DNA of 64,000 nt from Lytechinus pictus. Taxonomy: Eukaryota > Echinodermata > Echinoidea > Temnopleuroida > Toxopneustidae. The position numbers and the translations under genes were made by a program. The stretch's first letter is position 1. Each line of letters begins with the position of its first letter. Below, piece after piece: positions 41,501-52,592 of the stretch. The stretch spans positions 9,881,717 through 9,945,716 of the forward strand of contig NC_087261.1 in NCBI RefSeq assembly GCF_037042905.1. The letters are read 5' to 3'. The notes beneath the pieces are model-generated. The model was not told the DNA's origin. It made no database searches and saw only the letters and a list, made by a program, of their open reading frames with translations.

Positions 41501-44500
41501 TAATCACGCTTGCAAGTTGCAATTCCAAGGTGTTTAAATAGCTGCACATACCGTTTCATTGGCACCAAACATTTGCTTCCTGAGATCCCTGGCCATCTCA
41601 TTGCACTGTGAAATTTTTGATTTTGATTTCTGAAAAAGGAAAAGATAGAAGTAAAAACAATTTTATGATTTTTTTTAAATAGTACTGTTTAGCATCTTGG
41701 GAATTGTCTAGGCACACAAGTTACACAACCATTGGCGATTGCAGTTACTTCATGAAGAAAAATTTAGCAATATGTAGACGCTTAGAACCATCTGTATTAA
41801 GCACCCAAGAAATTTAAAAAAAGAGCAAAAACATGTTATTCTGTTTCTACAAATTGAAAACAAATATCCCTCCTTATACATTTTAACCAGAACATTTGTT
41901 TATAAATATGATTGAGCTGCATAATATTGAAACAAAGCCAACAATGTTATTTCTGTAAACTGTAAAGGATTTATTGACTATGTTTGTTGATGAGTTTGTA
42001 AATGATAACTGGATAGAAAGATTTTGTTAATCTGTCAGTCATCAAAAATTACTTCCAGTGTTGGGATATCATATGACACATGTACACACACCTTTGTTTC
42101 TTTTGGTTGAGGCTCCTCATCATCCGTCTCCAACTCCGAAGATGAATACATGTATGTGCGTGTTGGTTTCTTCTTTCTCTTCCCTCTCCCAGTTTCCTTA
42201 TCAGTCTCCATTGATTGCCCGTCACACATCTTGTTCCTTTTTCTGATGAGATTATCCTTGGATCCTTTAAACAATTTTGAAACAAATTAAAAAATTAACT
42301 ATACAATTTCAAACAAACTCACTTGGAGCTTTCCCACTCCTCATTTGGTTTGGTTTATGGAAATAATTAATACAAAAATCACTTTTCAAATGTCTCCATA
42401 ATCATGATAATTGCTTTAACATATCAGGGAGACCCCGAAAATTTTTTTTAACAGGCTAGGGCACTTCTAAAAAATAATCATGCACATAATCATGTTTATG
42501 TCAGATTGTCAATTTCTAGTACCTACCTCATCATTCATGCAGCTCGTCAGCGCCACACATACAGACATAACTCTGGGGCGATCCAAATCCACTCAAAAGT
42601 GAACAAAAAACTAAAAAAGTTCACATTTGTGCAGTTGGCCACGGGAGGGAAGTCTCGGAAGCCATTAAATGACTGAATTTGTGCCGAATGGAGGGGGAAA
42701 TCCGATTCTTTTATGGAGGCACAGCAAAGCTAGCATATTGCGTCATATTTTGGTGGTAATTAAGTATTGCATGATTTTATTATTTTAAAGCTGAATTCAG
42801 CTGCACAAATGTGAACTTTTTTTGTTCACTTTTGAGTGGATTCGGATCGCCACGCGCAGCGTGGCAATCCTCGGAGTTAACAGACATGTAACTCCGGGGA
42901 TCGCTAGCGCGACAGCGCTAGTGATCCGGAGCCAAAAATGTCTAATGGGAGTAATGCGCAGCGAAAAACTGCTTTAAAATAATTAAAAAAAAAAAAAAAA
43001 AAAAAATCTGCTAGCGATGCCCGGAGTTAAATAACAGACATGTTGATAATGCATGTGAGGCTTGGTCTTGGAAATTTACTAGTACTACGTGATCATGTGG
43101 TCAGTGCCACTGTTTACATCGCACTCACTGCAATATACCAACATCATGGCAATGTACGAACATCAGAACATAAATCACAGACAATGTTTATAATATAGAA
43201 GAGTAGCTAGTAGAACATTCAAATACAAAGTCAAATTCAGTTAACAAAAATAACGGTAAAGCCTAAAGGTCTACAATTGCACACCCCCCTGGCATTTCAA
43301 AAGTGTATGGCCGATTGAGATGAAATTTGCACAAATTGATGCTCTAATAATGATTAATACATTACGATATCGGCATCGACATCCAATGCGATCGCAATGG
43401 AGAGTAGTTGTTGCCTCCGATCGTACAACCAATTGTGATCAATCCCAAACAATAATAACGCTGATCATAACATGTGATAAACTTTTTTCCATTATGAATA
43501 TAAATTATAAGGGAAAAAATAACAGAAAAAAATGTAAAAAGTCTTGTTAATGTTTTCACACTCACAGCGTTATAATTGTTTGTGATCCATCACAATTGGT
43601 TGTACGATCGGAGGCAACACAACTACTCTCCATCGGCATCGCAATCGCAGCCATTGCCATGTTGACACCGATAAGGCGATATCGTGAGTTCCCGCCTTCG
43701 AATTTCTTTGAAATTTTTGTCACATATCAATCATTATTAGTTAGAGCATCAATTTGTGCAAATTTCAATCGGCCAAATATTTGTTGAAATGCCAGGGGGG
43801 TGTGCAATTGTAGACCTTTTTTTACCAAAATAACAATTTGAATCAATATAGATCTAATTAATAGTACATTGACTGTAATACTGGTAGTGGTACAAGTCAA
43901 TGGACCTAGCCAGGCGGCTTCAAAGAGAGTGAAAATCATTTACTAACGTAAGGTCACTCTCATATGAAGCCAGGGCTGGCTAGGTATACTTTCGTGTGTA
44001 CCACCAAAAAACCTGAAACTTTTGCCCCCGAGATTTCTACTTTCTTTCTAATAGATCTAGCCCTAAATCATGTACATGGGATAAAACTTCATTTCCGACA
44101 TTTCTACGCTCTCGTTGTTATTTTTGAACAAGAATTCATCAAAAAAATGAGAGAAATATTGTGTAAAGACGGAAGAGACTTGCCCGATGTTTACGCCGCC
44201 ATCTTGTTTTCTATTGTTCTTCCCCAACGTTACCCGACGCACGCGTCTGTAACGTTGGCGAAGAACAATAGGAAACAAGATGGCGGCGTAAACATCGGGC
44301 AAGTCTCTTCCGTCTTTACACAATATTTCTCTCATTTTTTTGATGAATTCTTGTTCAAAAATAACAACGAGAGCGTAGAAATGTCGGAAATGAAGTTTTA
44401 TCCCATGTACATGATTTAAGGCTAGATCTATTAGAAAGAAAGTAGAAATCTCGGGGGCGAAAGTTTCAGGTTTTTTGGTGGTACACACAAAAGTATACCT

Positions 44501-45443
44501 AGCCAGCCCTGGCTTCATATGAGAGTGACCTTACGTTAGTAAATGATTTTCACTCTCTTTGAAGCCGCCTGGCTAAATGGACCATGTCAATTGACTGTTA
44601 ACCCATCAGTGCCTAAGGCTAAGCCCCGCATATTTGTGGGATGGTAGTGATATTTTAACGAATAATGGCCAACAAAATTTACGACAAATACGAGTTGCCA
44701 ATTTGTAGAGGAAAACAATGATCAATTTGGCCTTTATAGCCTTTAGGCTTTAAATAGCTCTCGTCCTTGTCACGGGTTAATGAGTCACAAGTAGATCTAC
44801 TAACATACACAAGGTGTTTTACACATATGACAAGAATATATAGGATTAGGAATGGTGGCAGTGAGTGAGCATGTCAACAATAATGTTACAACTTACATTC
44901 CCATGGCCATGCACACGTTTGTCTTCGGCTTCGCAGACGCAGTTTCTTTTTGGAAGGTTTAGATCTAGGCCTATTTGAAAGTCGATTTGAACTTGAAGAA
45001 AAATATGTAGGCCTACGTTAAATTCTTTAGACTTAAATATTGTATGACATCAGATGTGTTCATTATGAGATTGTGCAGCCGATCATATAATTTTCAATTT
45101 GATTTTATGCAGAGAATATGTATTTTTGACATTATTCGTTGACATGTACGTCATTGTAAATATGTATGACCACAATTATCGTATAGTAATGCATGCATGA
45201 TGCATGGGACTGAGTTGCATGGGTACACCGTACGGACTTACTATTTACAGCCAACACTGTTGCTCGATACTTCTCCGTTTTGCTGCCACTGACCCACATA
45301 ACTTCAACAGCTTGATCGACATAGCTTTCAGGATCCACATCCTTGTCCGTGTCTAATATCCAAGAAAATGGTCCAATTTCGACGCTGTCATCGCTTTCAA
45401 ATTAAAAAAGACAGAAGAACTCGTCTGAAGCTGGTGGCGGCAT
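35391..45443 (-). CDS. Putative BEN-domain-like coiled-coil nuclear protein; first exon interrupted, one exon missing
   Basis: Exons 45242-45443, 42092-42264, 41552-41629, 38248-38416, 37732-37799 and 36855-36983 join with GT/AG ends and matching phases (273 codons); a final exon at 35391-35566 ends the frame. Order of parts: a compact N-terminal module (FCLF, stop, FESDDSVEIGPFSWIL; YVDQAVEVMW; KYRATVLAV) like those opening some invertebrate BEN-domain proteins; a KRKKKP basic patch then acidic SSSELETDDEE; a coiled coil (EIIDLKKQLEKSRRETEDLQ); VPKFIETFKGFIVDMEEMSR; a Ser/Pro/Arg linker; and KSKFPGVSSSEIRIVMRNKV, like the end of a BEN domain. Codon 14 is TAA (45402-45404), and the last exon needs a preceding exon of different phase. 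Either an allele or assembly fault or a decaying gene. The family call rests on remembered BEN architecture and is tentative; a nuclear DNA-binding or chromatin role is inferred. Confidence 0.6.
36234..36590. mobile_element. Foldback element rich in CTCGTTATAA units
   Basis: Motifs CTCGTTATAA/TTATAACGAG repeat in both orientations and the two halves are mirror images (GGGACCAAAGGATTC versus GAATCCTTTGGTCCC). It lies in intron 6 of the BEN-like gene, exactly where the missing exon should be. Confidence 0.75.
36855..36983 (-). CDS. BEN-like gene coding exon 6 (Ser/Pro/Arg linker)
   Basis: Encodes ADHEEMHCPSGGSSTSSS followed by two PARSS and two TQSS units and PSSARPQ, a low-complexity linker with small internal duplications (about 12 nt units). 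Acceptor CATTGGCAG, donor GTAATT, phase 0. Confidence 0.65.
37257..37716. mobile_element. Foldback MITE in intron 5 of the BEN-like gene
   Basis: Left end GGAGTGATCACACAGTCATG and reversed right end GGGGTGGTCACACTGGACAT both continue to ACTATACCCAC. Internal GATGGAAG and GAACCAGTACGA motifs are mirrored. TTAA is seen at the right end (37713-37716); the left shows CTAA, perhaps mutated. Confidence 0.75.
37732..37799 (-). CDS. BEN-like gene coding exon 5
   Basis: A 68-nt exon encoding VPKFIETFKGFIVDMEEMSR then LK, phase-matched on both sides. Acceptor TTTTGTTCAAG, donor GTATGT. A MITE (37257-37716) ends about 15 nt inside the following intron, unusually close to the donor. Confidence 0.7.
38248..38416 (-). 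CDS. BEN-like gene coding exon 4 (coiled coil)
   Basis: Encodes KKSNGRTATGSGTSGEIIDL then a heptad-rich segment (KKQLEKSRRETEDLQVKLTK, EKAVREKIQQQLLFLQ), a predicted coiled coil for self-association. Acceptor TTCTGACAG; donor GTACAGT; ends with one base of a Gly codon. Confidence 0.75.
38698..41398. mobile_element. 2.7 kb non-autonomous TIR element in intron 3 of the BEN-like gene
   Basis: 17-bp perfect TIRs GGGCAAGTCCAAGATAA at both ends, flanked by AGGA (38694-38697 and 41399-41402), a possible 4-bp target duplication. Inside are seven copies of GTTACGTATGGGAC (one with a single change) in both orientations. No transposase recognised. It nearly fills the intron between exons 4 and 3. Superfamily unresolved; a 4-bp TSD occurs in several DNA transposon groups. 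Confidence 0.7.
41552..41629 (-). CDS. BEN-like gene coding exon 3
   Basis: A 78-nt exon, phase 0 to 0, encoding KSKSKISQCNEMARDLRKQM then FGANET. Acceptor TTTTTCAG, donor GTATGT. Helical and basic, leading into the coiled coil. Confidence 0.65.
42092..42264 (-). CDS. BEN-like gene coding exon 2 (basic/acidic linker)
   Basis: Completes an Arg codon then encodes SKDNLIRKRNKMCDGQ, a basic GRGKRKKKPTRTYMYSSS stretch (nuclear-localisation-like) and acidic ELETDDEEPQ. Acceptor TTTAAAG precedes 42264; donor GTGTGT starts at 42091; ends in phase 0. Confidence 0.7.
42567..42890. repeat. Palindrome 1 in intron 1 of the BEN-like gene
   Basis: GGGCGATCCAAATCCACTCA and AAGTTCACATTTGTGCAG at the left reappear inverted near 42801-42852. 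Arms about 55-60 bp. Confidence 0.75.
43249..43832. mobile_element. Palindrome 2: ~580 bp foldback element
   Basis: AGGTCTACAATTGCACACCC at the left is mirrored exactly near 43795-43816. The arms continue through GCACAAATTGATGCTCTAA and GCCTCCGATCGTACAACCAA. No coding capacity. Confidence 0.85.
43907..44575. mobile_element. Palindrome 3: 669 bp near-perfect foldback, hAT-like, 8-bp target duplication
   Basis: Begins TAGCCAGGCGGCTTCAAAGA and ends in its exact inverse. AATGGACC flanks both sides (43899-43906 and 44576-44583). The arms (about 330 bp) are almost identical around a CG-rich centre near 44241. Both strands therefore show nearly the same 151-codon frame. The 8-bp TSD suggests hAT; near-identity of the arms suggests recent origin or gene conversion. 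Confidence 0.9.
45242..45443 (-). CDS. BEN-like gene coding exon 1, with in-frame stop
   Basis: ATG at 45443-45441 opens MPPPASDEFFCLF, then TAA at 45402-45404, then the same frame continues FESDDSVEIGPFSWILD and on to KYRATVLAVN plus one base. Donor GTAAGT starts at 45241. Continuity of the frame on both sides of the TAA, and its fit to downstream phase, argue the start is right and the stop is the anomaly. Alternatives: the true start is a downstream Met (VEVMWVSG), or a 5' exon splices to the AG just after the stop (TTTGAAAG). Confidence 0.55.
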
Positions 45444-45469
45444 AGTGAAGCTGAGATCTTGAATGAAAA

Positions 45470-45560
45470 ATAGACGATCGCGCGCGCCTTTCTACGATCC
45501 AATAAAAAAGGTGCACGCGCGTCACGTGATTTTTCGAGATACGCGCATGCGTCCTTCAGG
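45470..45560 (-). promoter_or_regulatory. Promoter-like block of the BEN-like gene
   Basis: Within 110 bp upstream of the start codon lie GCGCATGCG (45543-45551, NRF1-like), TCACGTGA (45522-45529, E-box of USF/TFE type) and CCAAT (45499-45503, inverted relative to the gene), in the most CpG-rich stretch nearby. Motifs are seen; promoter function is inferred from their cluster and position. Confidence 0.55.
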
Positions 45561-45965
45561 TGATCACGATTGTCAAACAATCGCGTACATATTACATCGC
45601 ATGATTTTACTGTTCAATGTCCATATTGCATGTAAAGATTAATTAGCCTATATAAATTTGTGTACAAATCCTGTGGGAATTGTTTTTTTTTTCAAAGAAT
45701 AGTCAAAACCCTCATTATTTTTCTTTTTCATCACTGCAATCATTTGATTTGGGGCTAAAAGTTCTTGAATAATGTTCAATATTTTTTCCATAAAAAGAAA
45801 AACAAAAAAAATATAATATCAAACAAATACATAAGAAATTAAAAACCAAGAAATACATGAGGAATTTGTTGGCTATCACAATTTGTAATGTTAAAAACCA
45901 GTTTATTTAGTAAAAATGGATGTTGATACAGATAATAAGCATATTCTGAGCCATATTTAGTGATT

Positions 45966-46398
45966 AGGAGTACCACGGTAGTACCACGGTAGTACCACGA
46001 TAGTACCACGGTTCTACAAGTACTTCAATTGTACCGCGGTACTATTGCAAGAGTACCACGGTAGTACCACGATAGTACCACGGTTCTACAAGTACTTCAA
46101 TTGTACTGCGGTACTACTGCATAAGTACCACGGAAGTACCACGGTAGTACCACGATAGTACCACGGTTCTACAAGTACTTCAATTGTACTGCGGTACTAC
46201 TGCATAAGTACAACGGTAGTACCACGATAGTACCACGGTTCTACAAGTACTTCAATTGTACTGCGGTACTACTGCATAAGTACCACGGTAGTACCGCGGT
46301 AGTACCGCGGTACTACAAGTACTTCAATTGTACCGCAGTAGTACTGTGGTAGTACCGCAGTAGTACCGCGGTAATCGCAGTACTTTTTTACAAGGGCC
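45966..46398. repeat. GTACCACGGTAGTACC satellite, copy 2, inverted relative to copy 1
   Basis: Units of about 72-83 bp (GGTTCTACAAGTACTTCAAT with flanking AGTACCACGGTAGTACCACG) repeat five times, then shorter GTACCGCGGTA units. The right boundary GCAGTACTTTTTTACAAGGG is the inverse of the left boundary of copy 1. Confidence 0.9.
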
Positions 46399-49198
46399 AC
46401 CTCAGGGGCCGCGGAACTGGGGGGATCAAGGAGAGCATCCCCCACCACTTTTTTCCAAAACTGCGTACAAAAACTAAATATGACAATTTTTTGCATGGAA
46501 GACCCCCACTTTTTGCTAAGCCGCCCCCCCCCCACTTTCAAAACTGTTCCGTGCCCCCTTTACCTGTACAGACAACTTTTTATGTCTCTTTGGTTTTTTT
46601 TTTAAAAACCGGTTTGAGTGTTTATCAAACTTTCAATTCTGTTCCAGCCACATGTAGGGTATTGTTCGTTGTTTGTTGGAAATTAATGGCGACCAGTCAT
46701 ATTTGACTATTACCGCCAACTCGTTTTAGGCCAACTATTATTTTCTTTCTTTTCTTCGACGTGTCCTTTAAAATCGTTCCTCTCCTTCTTTCTTTGTTTT
46801 TTTTTCTTCTAATTATTATTATTATTATAAAGACTATCATATCTTACAGGTTACCACACGATCCCGTCCCTTCTTACGACATCGTTCATTTGCAATGTTT
46901 TCTTTATATGCACACTCACATTGTTCATCGTATAGAAAACAGTTAATGCATGAATGCATGAATTTAATCTATCTTTACAGTGAATGCAACTGAAAAGCAT
47001 GGTGTCTATAGTTTCAAGGATTTTATGTAATTAGTGTCGACCCCATTTACAATTTTTAGTAGAAATTATGAAATAGCTGTTGTTCAGCAATTACTAAATT
47101 GAATATTTTTTTACACCCATATTGCATACATGTATATTCAAAATGCTACTTTAATATTCATTGGATTTTAGATCCAATTAATCACTTTTAACCCTTTTTT
47201 GCGCTGATGTTGCAATCTTGCACATTCGTACAATTGAATTCAACCATCGTAATAATTAGTTTTCTCCCCTACCTTCAAATTAGGTAAGCTTATAAAAGGC
47301 AATAGTTCTTGGATAACATCTATAACAATAATAAATATCAATGTTGCAATATGGAAATCTTGAATCAATTGTCATTATTATTCCCCCAGAATTAATTCAG
47401 CGTGCAAAGAGTTAATCTACCTCATACGTAGTTGAGCAACATACAGTACATATGTAGTGTGTATAATGATTTTTTTTTTTTTTTGGCCTGATACATGTAT
47501 GTACTGCAGTGCTACTTGTGCAATTTTGCAGAAAAAACATCTATTCAATTCAACATTAATTTCCAAATGTGAAAGCTCAAATACAACACAATGGAGGAAG
47601 CAACAGTAAGCAAAGCTTGTGAAAGTAAAGAAATACTTAAAAAACCTCTATACAAACTTACAAAGTAAAGTACATAACAAAGGGGAAAAACATAACGGGG
47701 GGAAAAAAAAAAAACGGTAACTTTATCAGCATTATATCAAATGAAACAGTTAATTTTTAATTGTCAAACAAATCATCCCACACTGAAACTAAGCAAATCA
47801 CTCAATCTAAAGACTGGACGTATGTTTTTTCTTAAGTTTTGTCTTAAAGCAATTTAACGATGGTGCACTTCTGATGTCATTAGATAAATTACATTTATAT
47901 ACATTGCTGGTACAGTAAATTCAAAGGGCATGCAGCATGTTAACAGATCACGAGTGCAGAGATTGGCTTACTAATACCAACATTTTTAATCTTGCACATT
48001 TCAATGAGTGCATGTAGTATTTGCGATGAAAAGTTAACTAAAACCAAATGGTTATAACTTATGCAATTATTTTCTACATTAGGCTACTATTATACAGATC
48101 ATTAAAATCATTTTGGAAGTTAAGCATCCTGAATTAGGCCTCTGTGGACTACAGCAATCAATAAAGGTTTCTGAATTAAAGATTTCATAACAAAAAGCAG
48201 GAGTGGAAATACAAAATTGATGTTTCATTTACATTTTATCAGTAAATAAATCTACTTTCATTATGACAGTGCAAAATTTATGTTTACATATACCTGTATG
48301 TACACAATATATTTGCAAGGATTGACTTGCTTTTTTGAGACGGTCCCTTACACCTTCCCTGGCTGTGTATAGAATGATTTTAATGGTGTATATACTTCAT
48401 GAAGAACTGTATTAGTTTTATTGCAGTGTATATGCTTATAGCTTTACAGTCTGAGTTTTGTGTATTAATGATTTTTATTACTGAAATTTCAGATGACTGT
48501 TCTGTTTATGCATGTAATATCTTTTAATGTAGGCCACAGCCCAAAGATAGCATTTTCATGCGTACATTTACTTGGTCTATATATAGGCTAGATCTTATAT
48601 TATAATAAGTTACAAATCTATGAAACAAGAATTGTATAGGTGAATTAATTCCTTTCAAATGGCTGAGAGGTGACTATTTTTCCTAGAAAAAAGAAAAATC
48701 AATACTTGATGACCTTGATTGATTGATATTTCATGAATGAGGTTATATAAAGTTTATACCTTTCAACTGTACCCTGGAGGTATCATTTGCCTATGTTTTT
48801 TTTTTGGGTCAAATTAGAGTGTAAAAATCAATTGTTTTTACTCAGAAATGGCATCTTACATGGCTATGGGATGTACCAACTTTTTAAACACATGCATTTT
48901 TCTTTGGATTCATCAATATGTGATTATCAGCATCCAGGACAAATATAAAACACTTAAAGTGTTCATACTGGAGGCCTATTCCTCTATGGCTACAAAATTA
49001 ATTCCTGGGATACAAATTTGAAGAAAAGAAATTAAAAAAAAAAGTTATGCACTCATTTACACTATAAATAATGGTCATTTTCAAGAGTCAACTGATTGTG
49101 CTAGAAATTAATAAATAAAAATCTTGACAAATAAATTAAGCTTATTATATGCAAATTAATTCACATTAACCCAATATATGGTTCAGGATTTAGAAAAG
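46399..49198. other. No gene recognised
   Basis: AT-rich DNA with C-runs near 46520-46532. The stretch around 47535-47960 ends in CAATTCAACATTAATTTCCAAA, like the AATTCAA tails of LINE 3' ends on the minus strand, but I could not find reverse-transcriptase motifs. Confidence 0.4.
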
Positions 49199-49660
49199 TC
49201 GAGGAGGCCGTGATGTGGCCCAGTAAAAATTAGGGAAAAAATGGTTGACCGTGGCTGTAGGCCCACCTGGACATGGCCGTACGCAGAAATTTTTCGCTGG
49301 GGAGGGGGGCAGCATGCGTAAACTTCTTCGAAAAAAAAACTCGAAAGCAAGGGAGCGAAGCGACCAAGCTTGTCGTTGGGGGCGTTTTTAGCATTTTGTT
49401 AAGTGAAATTGAAGGAGTTGGTGCACACTTTATGTGAATTTTGTGAAAATTTTCAGTAAAAAATGTAAGTTTTCAAAATTTCTGAGGGGGGGGGGGAGCA
49501 ACCTGGATCTGCTGTCCTTGTAGCCAAGGGTTGGCAATTAGGGGGTTTCTTCTCTGTCTTTCTCTTTCCTTTTTTCCTCCTTTTCCTCTCCTATTTTTTT
49601 AATGCGTATGGAAATTTTAGGGGGTTCAATTGAACCCCTCTGGCTACAGACTTTTGCTAC
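49199..49660. repeat. Degenerate G-rich repeat (GGCCGTACGCAGAAATTT type)
   Basis: The stretch has poly-G runs and phrases such as GGCCGTACGCAGAAATTTTT and GAGCAACCTGGATCTGCTG, resembling a worn DNA-transposon MITE. The ends are not clean. Confidence 0.35.
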
Positions 49661-50103
49661 CATAGGTCCATGGTGTTACCTACATGTATATTGACAGCGG
49701 AGCATTCATGAAGTTTTAGTCATTGTTTAAATTTTGTTGATAAATCACTGATTCAGCTCTTAACCAATTAGATACAAAGATTTTCAGTAGCTTATAATCA
49801 TCAGCAAAAATAATTTATTCTTTATGAATAGCTCTCCAGGTCTAAGGTGTAGATGACAATCATCGTTCAGAGAAGTCTAGTTTGTTGGACAAAAATACAA
49901 ATAACAAAGCATTACAATTCATTGAAAGCAATATTGCAATTTGTAAGACTTGGTAAAAGATACATGTATTGAAATGAAATATTCATTGAAATCGAATAAT
50001 GTCCTTGCCATTACTACAGACATAGCTTCATTTTTTAAATTTATATTTCATTTTCTTTCAGCAGGCTAGCTCTATCAGGATTCAAAATGCTTTTCTACAA
50101 TTT

Positions 50104-50638
50104 AGGGTGTATTCAGTGTCGAGTTTCAAATTTAAACAGCAACATGAATCATGATTGAAAACTCAATTACAAAACACAGAACACAAACACTATCATTGGT
50201 GCACTGTTGAACAGTGTCGAAAATATAAAGCTGATTATTTGTCGATCGTCTTTAAATTTCCCGTTAATAGCGCAGTTTTAGTGTGCAGTTTCACAAGAAA
50301 GGTCAATTCTGGCACCTACTTCGATCTGACCTGCTTGTGTAGGCTTCCACTGCGAGAGCAAATTTAACAACGTTTCAAAACTCAATCTTGTTCAATGTCG
50401 CATTCGCGATGCTGAAGGTCGTAAAATCTGAGGTGATCGCGTTGACAAACGCATCTCTTTCGGCGTTTAAATTTTCCTCTGAATTGTGATTTGAAAGACG
50501 TTTAATTTTATGACCTGGAATCAAGGACATATTGAACACACCCTTCGTTTCTCATTATATCTGCGTTTTGTATAATCACGTTTTCAATCAGGATTCATGT
50601 TGCTGTTTAAATTTTGAAACCTACATTGAACACACCCA
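50104..50638. mobile_element. Dispersed MITE, copy B (uninterrupted)
   Basis: Homologous to 6055-6735. Ends AGGGTGTATTCAGTGTCGAG and, reversed, TGGGTGTGTTCAATGTAGG. It lacks the nested 178 bp element and so preserves the unoccupied site (TTTATGACCTGGAATCAAGG). Confidence 0.75.
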
Positions 50639-51329
50639 TACTGTACAATGATGTACAATTGGCTAAAGAAGTTAAAAAAGGACTGTGCATTGCTTGCATG
50701 CGTTTAGCCATGCATATATAAGTTTCTTATGATGCAGAAAACTTCTTGCAACTGTACTGAAAGCCCCATACAGCTGTTACTGTGAATTCAGACTGTAAAA
50801 GGTGAATCTTGCTAATGAAATTTACTAATAATTTATTATGCAAGTCTCGTTATGGCATATTAAACCCTTTTTTCTTATTTATTGCGGAAGATAGGGAAAC
50901 AAGACAAAGGAACAGAGTGTAGACATTTTGGTTTCCTTCTTCGATGGTCATCTTCCCTATTACTTCTCAAAAAGACCATGCTAGTCTGCAACTAAAGACC
51001 CCTTGTCTCTATTGCCTCTATTCGATTATAAACTGGATCTCCAAGGCCCCTTGTGGAATTAATCCTTTGTCTTATGAAATTGACATTCCTTGTTTTGATG
51101 CTGAATAAAAATAGCAAAATAAGAATAAAAAATATACTGATTTTGTATTTCAAATCTTAGCACATGAAATACACACTCTTCCGTCAACATAAGTGAGGGA
51201 CATCCTCCAATTTTCAATTTTCTTCAGCATTAGGTCTTTGTTTCTGGCTGATTTTATTAGTAATGAATTGTTATCACTTTTAATATATCTATATTGATTA
51301 TGATTGATGATTATTGGTAGACACTAGCT

Positions 51330-51535
51330 TTTTTTGCTTGTCAAACTTTTTTCTGGTACGAAATCCTTTATTTGTGATTGGAGACCTTTTTTTTTTTTTT
51401 TTTTTTGCTTGTCAATTTTTTTTCTGGTAAGAAATCCTTCATTTGTGATTGAAGACCTTTTTTTTTTTTTGCTTGTCAAATTTTTTGGCGGACGGTTTTG
51501 CCCCCCCCCCCCCCTGTGAAAAATCCTATGTACGC
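51330..51535. repeat. Three T-rich direct units, family of 1109-1257
   Basis: GCTTGTCAAACTTTTTTCTG, GCTTGTCAATTTTTTTTCTG and GCTTGTCAAATTTTTTGGCG repeat with intervening poly-T, then a poly-C run. The first two units continue GAAATCCTT(T/C)ATTTGTGATTG. Confidence 0.65.
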
Positions 51536-52592
51536 CACTGTTGGTAGATATTTGATTATTGTTATCATTATATTGTTATTTATATTATTAGTATTATTGT
51601 TGTTGTTGTTATTATAATGGCTTATTTTAATAGGGTCTATTCATTTGTATTATTGATATTATTATTATCATTGCTGTTAGTATGATTATTATTGCAGTTG
51701 TTTCTGTTATTTTTTCTATCAAATGCCCAGGCAAGCCAGCAACTCCCACATTCACATAAAAGGGTCTGAAATAGACTATCAAGTAAGGGTGAGATGTGGC
51801 TGTTCCATCAATTGCCCACTTGAGGGGTGATGTGGGAAGAGTGTAGTATCTAAAGATGTGCAACTCTATCATCATAATTCTAATATGCTAAGTGATTGAG
51901 CATCTGGCGAAGAATATATGAAATGACATCCATTATTTCAGAGTTGATGTGTAAGTTCTCTGGAAAGCAACATGCTATTGCTGTTGGTATAGATATATAA
52001 AACAAATTTAGCTAAAACTAACATCAGGTCATTTTTACTGCAGTCAGTAAATGAAAATGCCAATCATCGCAGGTATCAATAATACTACCATGGACCTACT
52101 ACTGTCACAACAATGTTTCTAGAAGGAGGTCCATGCATCAGAGTAAATTGTACATATTATTCCTCCAGATGTTATCTAAGTTATGTATTTTCTTGTTTTC
52201 TTTTTGTTTTGTTTATTTCTTGCTCAGTTGTTCCTCTTTTGTTTAGCTCTATGAAACTACTACAACTTAAATGGCCTATAAAGCATAGGGAATCCCCCTA
52301 ATAAACTTGATGACATGAATGTTGATCAAAGTCAATGCACATTGTGAAAGGTATTTTTTCACTACCACAGCCCATATATTTGATATCGGTAAGGTTAAGG
52401 GGTCAAGGCAAGCATTTTTTTTTCTAGTTTCAATAATTCTTTTTTTTGCAGTTGAAAAAGCAGATTTTTTATTCTGGGTCAAAATGCTCTGTTAAATACA
52501 CCACTATTTAGAACAACACTCTTAGCAACCCCCCCCCCCCCTTAGTTCCTGCATGAATGCAATAAGAATTTCCATGTAGAGTCTATACTTAA
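51536..52592. other. No gene recognised
   Basis: Contains an ATT-rich microsatellite-like stretch (51550-51720). Short frames at 52113-52301 and 52276-52482 have no support. Confidence 0.4.

Noticed and set aside
43964-44518. 151-codon frames on both strands
   Set aside because: The two frames are the same sequence read through a palindrome; there is no transposase motif and a TIR/TSD element explains them.
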